From assembly GCA_025464795.1 (NCBI GenBank), contig JAODNB010000249.1:1-15570 (forward strand): 15,570 nt of DNA, written 5' to 3'. Source of the DNA: Frankiales bacterium. Its GTDB lineage: Bacteria > Actinomycetota > Actinomycetes > Mycobacteriales > SCTD01. The notes under the pieces were generated by a model that worked only from the letters and a program-made list of their open reading frames with translations, was not told the origin of the DNA and did no database searches. Below are positions 7,227-12,762 of the stretch, piece after piece (position 1 is the first letter of the stretch; the number at the start of each line of letters is the position of its first letter). A program made the translations under genes and the position numbers.

Positions 7227-9587
7227 ATGACCGGTCGCCGCCTGCTCACGAGCCTGTGCCTCGTCTCCGTCGCTGTCCCGCTCACGCTCGGGACGACCGG
7301 CATCGCGGCGTCCGCCGCGAACGGGCAGGGCCGGTTCCTGACGCCGTTCCGGGAGGACGGGGCCCACTACGACCCCGCGACCAACACGTTCTCGGGTGGC
7401 TTCGCCAAGGGTGCCAAGACCGACGCGAACGGCTGCGTCATCGGGTCGGACAAGAGCACAGGAGCACCGAAGGACAACCCCGACGCCTACGACTGCCTGC
7501 CTGCCGGCGCCACGATGGTGCAGCTGCCCAACGGCAAGGTCGTGTTCTGGAACGCGCTCGAGGGCGAAGAGGCCATCAAGGGCACCAACTCGGTGCTGCT
7601 CGACGGCGGGCGGCTCACCGTCAACGACGAGAGCAGGGTCCTGGACACCCGTGGCGGCAAGGCCACGTACGCCAAGCCCTCCCCGGTCGACGCCGGGGCG
7701 CACCAGACGGAGCACCCTGACGACCTGCCGCTCGGGCCGCTGTCTGCGCAGCACTACAGCTACAACAACGGCAGCATGTTCTGCTCCGACCAGGTGCTGC
7801 TGTCGGACGGCAACGTCATCGACGTCGGCGGCACCGACTACTACACCGAGCCCTACGTCCCGGTCGCGAACACCGGCGTCGTGGAGCTCCAGGGCGTGAA
7901 GAACTCGCGCATCTTCGACGCGGCCTCCCAGCGCTGGACCCTCGGGCCGACGATGCACTACGGCCGGTGGTACCCAGCGCTGGTGACCCTCGGCAACGGG
8001 AACCTGTTCGTGGCCAGCGGGGTCCAGAAGCTCGTGAAGCCGGTGACCCCCTCGAACCCGGCGGACTCCGGCACGAACGTCAAGCAGTCGGAGACGCTGG
8101 ACCTCCGGGCGGCCAAGCCCGCGTGGAAGGTGAACCCGGCCTCGGCGGACAAGAGCCTGCCGCTGTTCCCGCGCTTCCACCTCCTCACCGACGGCCACGT
8201 CTACTACGACGCCGCCGGGCAGGACTTCAACCCGTTCGGCCAGGCCTACGACGAGGCCCTCTGGGAGGTCGCGAGCTCCTACGACCCCAAGACGGCCACC
8301 TGGTCCGACCTGGGCGTCCCGGGCACCGACCCCGGTTACCTGGCGGCCAACCCGACGGCGGCGCCGTACGCCGGCTTCCGCGGCTCGACCTTCTCGGCAG
8401 CGCTGACCATGCGCCCCTCGAAGGTCGTCGGCGGCGTTCCGGAGTACACCTCGAACTCCTACCTCACCGCGGGTGGCGTCCTGGGCGTCAGCCCGGGCTC
8501 CTACGTGGCAGTGGCGAACAGCCGCATCACCACCGTGGACGCCGAGGGTGGCAAGGAGTCCCTGACCACGACCGGTACTGACCCCCTCAACACCGCTCGC
8601 TGGTACGGCACCGCGACCCCGCTGCCCAACGGCCAGGTGTTCGTGTCGAGCGGCGCCAACGTCGACGAGGTGGACCTCCCCGGCTCGGAGTCGCCGATCC
8701 GCACCACCGAGCTGTTCACTCCGACGGTCGACGCGGCCGGTCACTACACGGGTGGCACGTGGGTCAACGCGGGCAACCAGGCCCGCAAGCGGACCTACCA
8801 CAACAACGCGCTGCTCCAGCCCGACGGCTCAGTGCTGATCGGCGGGCACGCGCCGATCGCCACCGGTTACTTCCAGACCACCGACACCCCGGACCTCCCC
8901 GGTCGCGACGGCACCAACAACCACCACGACGCGTCGTTCCAGGTGTGGCAGCCGCCGTACCTGAACGACCCGGGGCGACCGGTGATCAGCGGCGTCGACA
9001 AGAGCGGTCACAGCCTCGTTGTGCACACCTCGTCGGCGGCGAAGATCGCCACGGTCGTGCTCATGCGCAACACGGCCCAGACGCACCTCGTCGACGCCGA
9101 TGCCCGAACGGTCTCGCTCCCGGTCCTGTCCCGCACCGCAGACACCGTGACGGTCGGGGTCCCGACGAGCAGCAACGTGCTCCCCGCCGGCCCGTACCTG
9201 CTGTTCGCGAACAAGAGCAAGACCGCGGACCTCAGCGGTCGGAACGCGGCCGACCTGCTGCCCTCGGTGGGCAAGCAGCTGTTCATCACCGGGACCAGCT
9301 CGGCGAGCGCGTACCTGCCCTCTGCGCTCGCGCGGAAGGCTGCTGCGAAGCCCGCGGTCGCAGCTGGCGGTCCCGTAGCAACAGGCGGGGTGTCCACCGC
9401 TCAGGCGCGAACGGTCGCGCGGCCGGGCGGCAGCTCCCGTACCGGCCTTCCCGCCCCGAAGCTGGCGCTCGCGGCCGACCCGCAGCGCGACCGCGGCCCG
9501 GGCCTCCCGCCGGCGCTTCCTGTGGCGCTCGTGGCTGTGACGGGTGCCGGCGTCCTCGGCCGACGGTGGGTCCGCCGCACGCGCTGA
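7227..9587 (+). CDS. secreted copper radical oxidase (galactose/glyoxal oxidase type, GlxA-like)
   Basis: This 786-residue protein has a signal peptide (residues 1 to about 30, ending IAASA) and a C-terminal membrane helix (about 760-778) followed by RRWVRRTR, suggesting surface anchoring. Between them lie kelch-type propeller repeats with G-N-L-F-V-A-S-G and PDGSVLIGG strands, and a C-terminal immunoglobulin-like DUF1929 domain (about 585-690). All residues of the radical-copper site can be placed: Cys186 (SMFCSDQ) and Tyr249 (GRWYPAL) as the crosslinked cofactor pair, Tyr524-His525 (KRTYHNN) and His620 (AQTHLVD). The family oxidises alcohols or aldehydes to aldehydes or acids, giving hydrogen peroxide; Streptomyces GlxA acts at the cell surface in glycan deposition. 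The substrate here is unknown. Cys70 and Cys90 may form a disulfide. The roughly 150 residues before Cys186 and the low-complexity Ala/Gly/Arg linker (about 700-755) make it longer than GlxA, as I recall that protein. Confidence 0.92.
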   Translation: MTGRRLLTSLCLVSVAVPLTLGTTGIAASAANGQGRFLTPFREDGAHYDPATNTFSGGFAKGAKTDANGCVIGSDKSTGAPKDNPDAYDCLPAGATMVQLPNGKVVFWNALEGEEAIKGTNSVLLDGGRLTVNDESRVLDTRGGKATYAKPSPVDAGAHQTEHPDDLPLGPLSAQHYSYNNGSMFCSDQVLLSDGNVIDVGGTDYYTEPYVPVANTGVVELQGVKNSRIFDAASQRWTLGPTMHYGRWYPALVTLGNGNLFVASGVQKLVKPVTPSNPADSGTNVKQSETLDLRAAKPAWKVNPASADKSLPLFPRFHLLTDGHVYYDAAGQDFNPFGQAYDEALWEVASSYDPKTATWSDLGVPGTDPGYLAANPTAAPYAGFRGSTFSAALTMRPSKVVGGVPEYTSNSYLTAGGVLGVSPGSYVAVANSRITTVDAEGGKESLTTTGTDPLNTARWYGTATPLPNGQVFVSSGANVDEVDLPGSESPIRTTELFTPTVDAAGHYTGGTWVNAGNQARKRTYHNNALLQPDGSVLIGGHAPIATGYFQTTDTPDLPGRDGTNNHHDASFQVWQPPYLNDPGRPVISGVDKSGHSLVVHTSSAAKIATVVLMRNTAQTHLVDADARTVSLPVLSRTADTVTVGVPTSSNVLPAGPYLLFANKSKTADLSGRNAADLLPSVGKQLFITGTSSASAYLPSALARKAAAKPAVAAGGPVATGGVSTAQARTVARPGGSSRTGLPAPKLALAADPQRDRGPGLPPALPVALVAVTGAGVLGRRWVRRTR

Positions 9588-9616
9588 CGTCCCGGCTAGG
9601 GCTTCTGGACGTCGGC
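9583..9616. terminator. candidate bidirectional terminator between convergent genes
   Basis: GACGTCC at 9586-9592 pairs with GGACGTC at 9607-9613. The stem extends outward by one T-G wobble and two G-C pairs to 9583 and 9616, with a 14-base loop. It spans the 8-base gap between the stops of the oxidase gene and the opposing hydrolase gene. No T-tract is present on either strand, as is common in high-GC actinobacteria, so the call rests on position and symmetry. Confidence 0.4.
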
Positions 9617-10474
9617 CCTGCGGGCGAGGTCGTCGAGGGCTGTGTGCAGGTGCTCGGGGTACTCCAGCGGGAGGAAGTGGCTTCCGTTGAGCACGCTGAT
9701 CTGGGCGTTCGGGATCTTGGCCGCGCAGTCGATCATGTCGTGCATGCTGGTCAGGACGTCGTGCTTGCCCGCGACGAGCGTCACGGGACAGCTCACGAAC
9801 TCGAGGTCCATCGCATCGTGTCGCGCGGCTGCTTGAGCGAGCCGTGCGTACCAGGTCCAGTCGTGCAGCAGGAACTGCTTCAGCATCGGGACCACCACGT
9901 CTGCCTCGGCGGCGGGGAGCATGAAGCCGCTGTGCGTGATGAGCCAGGCGGTTCGCGCGTTCATCGGGATCTTCGGGGTGAGCCAGGTGAGGACCGGGCC
10001 GGTCAGCCCCGCTGTCCTGAGGACCCGGGTCGACAGGGGCTTGCGGAGCCGCTTCGGTATCCGCAGCGGTCCGCCCATCGTCGAGAAGGTGCCCCCCGGG
10101 ACCCCGGCGACCGCCATGATCCCGGCAACCCGCTCAGGGTGGCGGCGGGCCATCTCGAACGCGATGTTCACCCCGATCGACCAGCACGCCACGAGGGCTC
10201 GGTCGACGCCCTGGCTGTCCATGACGGCGACCATGTCCTCCACGTGGTCCTCGACCCGGATCCTGGCGGGGTCCGCGGGACGCGCGGATCCGAAGGTGCC
10301 CCGCTGGTACCAGGTCACGGTTGCGTACCCGCTGCCCTCCCGCACCAGGGCCGGCCACGCCTCGGGGATCGTGCCGAGGCCGTTCGCGATCACCAGCGGG
10401 ATGCCGGGCTGGTCACTGCGCCAGGCCCGGATGAGCGTGCCGTCCGCGCTGGTCACGTCGAAGGTGGTCGCCAC
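9596..10474 (-). CDS. alpha/beta hydrolase
   Basis: A 292-residue alpha/beta-hydrolase fold protein. The catalytic triad can be assigned by position: nucleophile Ser99 in the elbow CWSIG (first Gly of G-x-S-x-G replaced by Cys97), Asp239 in VAGKHDVLT, and His266 in GSHFLPLEYP. An oxyanion-side loop NGLGTIPEAW (31-40) is typical. A cap region of helices spans about residues 130-210. No signal peptide, so it is cytoplasmic. Substrate is unknown; esterase, lipase or haloperoxidase-like members share these features. GTG 10474 is preceded by AGGA (complement of 10484-10487) overlapping the stop of the upstream PH-domain gene, 11 bases away, so the two are probably one operon. The frame is open further upstream, but that part overlaps the PH gene. 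Confidence 0.88.
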   Translation of the reverse strand: MATTFDVTSADGTLIRAWRSDQPGIPLVIANGLGTIPEAWPALVREGSGYATVTWYQRGTFGSARPADPARIRVEDHVEDMVAVMDSQGVDRALVACWSIGVNIAFEMARRHPERVAGIMAVAGVPGGTFSTMGGPLRIPKRLRKPLSTRVLRTAGLTGPVLTWLTPKIPMNARTAWLITHSGFMLPAAEADVVVPMLKQFLLHDWTWYARLAQAAARHDAMDLEFVSCPVTLVAGKHDVLTSMHDMIDCAAKIPNAQISVLNGSHFLPLEYPEHLHTALDDLARRADVQKP

Positions 10475-10485
10475 GGCAGCAGATC

Positions 10486-10833
10486 CTAGGTCTTGGACAG
10501 CTCCAGGAGCTGGCGCAGCCTGTGTCGGGGAAGGGCCGTCAGCCGGATGTGCTGACCTCGCTCGGTGAGCATCGTGACCGGCCCGCGATCGGGGACGTCG
10601 AAGCCCGTCACGTCGGCCCACGCGACGCGTCGGACTCCGAGGCCGTTGCACACCTCGAGGCCCGTGCTGGTCGCGGCGACGCGCGCCCGCAGCACCCACG
10701 CCGCTGCTGCGACTGGGAGCACGAGCAGGGGCGCGAGGTAGGGAGACGACAGGCCCAGCGGCAGGGACCCCAGGGCGAAGACCAGCACCACGGCCAAGGT
10801 CGTGCGGTCAGGACCGAAGCGCACCTTCTCCAC
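10486..10833 (-). CDS. small PH-domain membrane protein (CFP-6-like)
   Basis: A 115-residue protein with two adjacent membrane helices (about residues 11-29 and 31-49, the second ending AAAAWVLRARV) followed by a small beta-rich PH-like domain: TSTGLEVCNGLGVRRVAWAD and VTGFDVPDRG. This arrangement matches bacterial PH-domain proteins of the PF10756 type, such as mycobacterial CFP-6, whose gene (from memory) also neighbours ilvB. Function is unknown. GTG 10833 is used; AGGA (complement of 10841-10844) stands 7 bases before it. The nearby ATG at 10841 is out of frame. It is divergent from ilvD across 54 bases and leads the alpha/beta hydrolase. Confidence 0.85.
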   Translation of the reverse strand: MEKVRFGPDRTTLAVVLVFALGSLPLGLSSPYLAPLLVLPVAAAAWVLRARVAATSTGLEVCNGLGVRRVAWADVTGFDVPDRGPVTMLTERGQHIRLTALPRHRLRQLLELSKT

Positions 10834-10845
10834 GGCACCATCCTG

Positions 10846-10864
10846 TCACCTACGCTTCACCTAC
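10846..10864. repeat. tandem 8-bp direct repeat in the PH-gene/ilvD divergent promoter region
   Basis: TCACCTAC occurs at 10846-10853 and again at 10857-10864, exactly 11 bases apart, about one helical turn. A shorter TCACCT recurs at 10881-10886 beside the ilvD start. The pair fills the middle of a 54-base divergent gap and overlaps TACGCT (10851-10856), a possible ilvD -10. It looks like a regulator site for two protomers on one DNA face. Confidence 0.4.
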
Positions 10865-10887
10865 CGCCTTCCGCTAAGGATCACCTG

Positions 10888-12573
10888 ATGGCCAGCAAGC
10901 CGCGTTCGAACGACGTCACCGAGGGCGACCGCCGCGCTCCCGCCCGCGCGATGCTCCGTGCCGTCGGTCTGACGGACGCCGACATCGACAAGCCCCAGAT
11001 CGGCATCGCGTCGTCCTGGAACGAGATCACCCCCTGCAACCTGTCGCTCGCCCGGCTGGCCGAAGCGGCCAAGAAGGGCGTCAACGACAACGGCGGGTTC
11101 GCCATGCAGTTCGGGACCATCTCGGTCTCGGACGGCATCTCCATGGGTCACGAGGGCATGCGCGCCTCCCTCGTCTCCCGTGAGGTCATCGCGGACTCGG
11201 TCGAGACGGTCGTTTTCGCCGAGCGCCTGGACGGAACCGTCACCCTCGCCGGCTGCGACAAGTCGCTGCCAGGGATGCTCATGGCCGCGGCCCGGCTCGA
11301 CCTGGCTTCGGTGTTCGTGTACGCCGGCTCGACCCTGCCCGGCAAGCTCCGCGGCGCCGACGGCGTCGAGGAGGACCTGACGATCATCAGCGTCTTCGAG
11401 GCCGTCGGTGCCTGTGCGCGTGGGCTCATCACGCGCGACGAGCTGCACGCGATCGAGAAGGCCGCGTGCCCCGGCATGGGTGCCTGCGGTGGCATGTACA
11501 CGGCGAACACGATGGCTGCGGCTGCCGAGGCGCTCGGCATGGCCCTTCCCGGATCCTCAGCGCCGCCGGCGATCGACAGCCGTCGCGACGAGTTCGCTCT
11601 CGCGTCCGGCAAGGCCGTGGTGCGGCTGATCGAGAAGGGCATCACCGCCCGGATGATCCTGACGAAGGAGGCGTTCGAGAACGCCATCACCGTCGTCATG
11701 GCGCTCGGCGGCTCGACCAACGCCGTGCTGCACCTGCTCGCCATCGCTCACGAGGCTCGGGTCGACCTGACCCTCGACGACTTCAACCGGATCGGGGACC
11801 GCGTGCCGCACCTCGCGGACGTGAAGCCCTTCGGCAAGTACGTCATGACCGACATCGATCGCGTCGGCGGCATCCAGGTCGTGATGAAGGCCCTGCTCGA
11901 GGCAGGTCTGCTCCACGGGGACGTCCTCACCTGCACGGGACAGACGATGGCCGAGAACCTGGCGGAGATGGAGATCGCGCCGATCGACGGCGAGGTCATC
12001 CGCGCCCTGACGAACCCCATGCACAAGACCGGTGGTCTCACCATCCTGCGCGGCTCGCTCAGCCCCGATGGCTCCGTCGTGAAGAGCGCCGGCTTCGACG
12101 GTGACGTCTTCGAGGGACCTGCCCGCGTCTTCGACGGGGAGGCCGGCGTCATGGACGCCATCGAGCAGAACACCCTCAACAAGGGGGACGTCATCGTCAT
12201 CCGGTACGAAGGCCCCAAGGGCGGGCCTGGCATGCGCGAGATGCTGATGGTCACCGGTGCCATCAAGGGGGCCGGCCTCGGCAAGGACGTCCTGCTGCTG
12301 ACCGACGGCCGGTTCTCGGGAGGCACCACGGGTCTGTGCATCGGCCACATCGCACCCGAGGCGGCGGACGGGGGACCCATCGCCCTCGTCGAGGAGGGCG
12401 ACAGCATCCGCCTGGACCTCGGTGCCCGCACCCTCGACCTGCTCGTCGACCCAGCTGTCCTCGAGTCCCGCAGGGCCGGCTGGAAGCCGCTTGAGCCCCG
12501 CTACACCACGGGTGTCCTCGGCAAGTACGCCAAGCTGGTCGGCTCCGCGGCGCAGGGCGCCATCACCGGCTGA
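10888..12573 (+). CDS. ilvD: dihydroxy-acid dehydratase
   Basis: A 561-residue IlvD, which dehydrates 2,3-dihydroxyisovalerate and 2,3-dihydroxy-3-methylvalerate to the keto acids that become valine and isoleucine. The Fe-S ligands are visible: Cys50 (NEITPCN), Cys123 (LAGCDKSLPG) and Cys200 (GACGGMYTANTM), with Cys194 nearby. The C-terminal half has EGPKGGPGM and DGRFSGGTTGLCIGH, the latter holding the active-site Ser of the family. Length is normal. Three well-placed cysteines suggest a [2Fe-2S] cluster as in actinobacterial enzymes (inferred from family). ATG 10888 has AAGGA at 10876-10880 with a 7-base spacer. Divergent from the PH-domain gene and followed, after the attenuator region, by ilvBNC. 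Confidence 0.97.
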   Translation: MASKPRSNDVTEGDRRAPARAMLRAVGLTDADIDKPQIGIASSWNEITPCNLSLARLAEAAKKGVNDNGGFAMQFGTISVSDGISMGHEGMRASLVSREVIADSVETVVFAERLDGTVTLAGCDKSLPGMLMAAARLDLASVFVYAGSTLPGKLRGADGVEEDLTIISVFEAVGACARGLITRDELHAIEKAACPGMGACGGMYTANTMAAAAEALGMALPGSSAPPAIDSRRDEFALASGKAVVRLIEKGITARMILTKEAFENAITVVMALGGSTNAVLHLLAIAHEARVDLTLDDFNRIGDRVPHLADVKPFGKYVMTDIDRVGGIQVVMKALLEAGLLHGDVLTCTGQTMAENLAEMEIAPIDGEVIRALTNPMHKTGGLTILRGSLSPDGSVVKSAGFDGDVFEGPARVFDGEAGVMDAIEQNTLNKGDVIVIRYEGPKGGPGMREMLMVTGAIKGAGLGKDVLLLTDGRFSGGTTGLCIGHIAPEAADGGPIALVEEGDSIRLDLGARTLDLLVDPAVLESRRAGWKPLEPRYTTGVLGKYAKLVGSAAQGAITG

Positions 12574-12579
12574 TCTCAC

Positions 12580-12619
12580 ATGCTGGGAGTGCTGTCTCAG
12601 AAAGTTGACATCCCAGGAT
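12580..12619. promoter_or_regulatory. imperfect dyad around the -35 region upstream of ilvB
   Basis: ATGCTGGGA (12580-12588) and TCCCAGGAT (12611-12619) are inverted copies with one mismatch, 22 bases apart. The right arm directly follows TTGACA. It could be an operator or, on transcripts coming from ilvD, a weak stem-loop. Confidence 0.3.
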
Positions 12620-12633
12620 TCGACAGGCAGGCT
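12605..12633 (+). promoter_or_regulatory. ilvB leader promoter
   Basis: A perfect -35 TTGACA (12605-12610) is followed after 17 bases by CAGGCT (12628-12633), a partial -10 match. Transcription would start near 12640, at or one base before the GTG of the leader ORF, giving a leaderless leader peptide as reported for other actinobacterial attenuators. Confidence 0.6.
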
Positions 12634-12640
12634 CTCGACC

Positions 12641-12679
12641 GTGACCCGCACTCTCGTAGTTAGCAAGCGCGACCGCTGA
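12641..12679 (+). CDS. ilvB leader peptide with Leu-Val-Val control codons
   Basis: GTG 12641 opens a 12-codon frame encoding MTRTLVVSKRDR, ending TGA 12677-12679. Codons 5-7 are CTC GTA GTT (Leu-Val-Val) at 12653-12661; GTA and GTT are A/T-ending in a genome that strongly prefers G/C-ending codons, which would make them sensitive control codons. The pattern of Arg, then branched-chain residues, then Lys-Arg resembles leader peptides I recall from Streptomyces and other actinobacterial ilvB leaders. There is no ribosome site because the predicted transcript begins at or next to the start codon. The end of the ORF lies inside the left arm of the following stem-loop, as expected for ribosome-position sensing. 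Confidence 0.65.
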   Translation: MTRTLVVSKRDR

Positions 12680-12699
12680 GACAGCTCAGCAGTCGCGCT
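12666..12699 (+). promoter_or_regulatory. attenuator stem-loop overlapping the leader stop
   Basis: AGCGCGAC (12666-12673) pairs with GTCGCGCT (12692-12699), and GCTGAG (12675-12680) with CTCAGC (12685-12690). One C/A mismatch separates them; the loop is ACAG. These 14 pairs cover the last codons and stop of the leader peptide. A ribosome stalled at the Leu-Val-Val codons would cover the left arm, so this is the natural sensing or pause element. I could not identify a clean antiterminator pairing with the terminator's left arm. Confidence 0.6.
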
Positions 12700-12701
12700 C
12701 A

Positions 12702-12735
12702 CCCTTCGTGCCTCGGGCACGAGGGGTTTCTTTTT
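12702..12735 (+). terminator. intrinsic terminator (attenuator) before ilvB
   Basis: CCCTTCGTGCC (12702-12712) pairs with GGCACGAGGGG (12716-12726) over 11 base pairs including one T-G wobble. The loop is the three bases TCG, and the right arm is followed by TTTCTTTTT (12727-12735). A T-tract this clear is unusual in such GC-rich DNA. It lies between the leader peptide and ilvB, 27 bases before the ilvB ATG, which is the standard position for an attenuator. Confidence 0.85.
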
Positions 12736-12762
12736 GCCCACAGCCAGCCACAAGAAGGAACC

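Noticed and set aside
8759..10489. 576-residue plus-strand open frame
   Set aside because: It overlaps the oxidase end in another frame and runs antisense to the hydrolase; composition is non-protein-like.
10522..10887. N-terminal extension of the ilvD frame
   Set aside because: It would be antisense to the PH-domain gene; IlvD homology begins right after ATG 10888, which has a good ribosome site.
12580..12663. 27-codon ORF starting MLGVLSQ before the ilvB leader
   Set aside because: It begins upstream of the likely promoter and ends within the true leader ORF; the 12-codon frame with Leu-Val-Val fits the attenuator far better.
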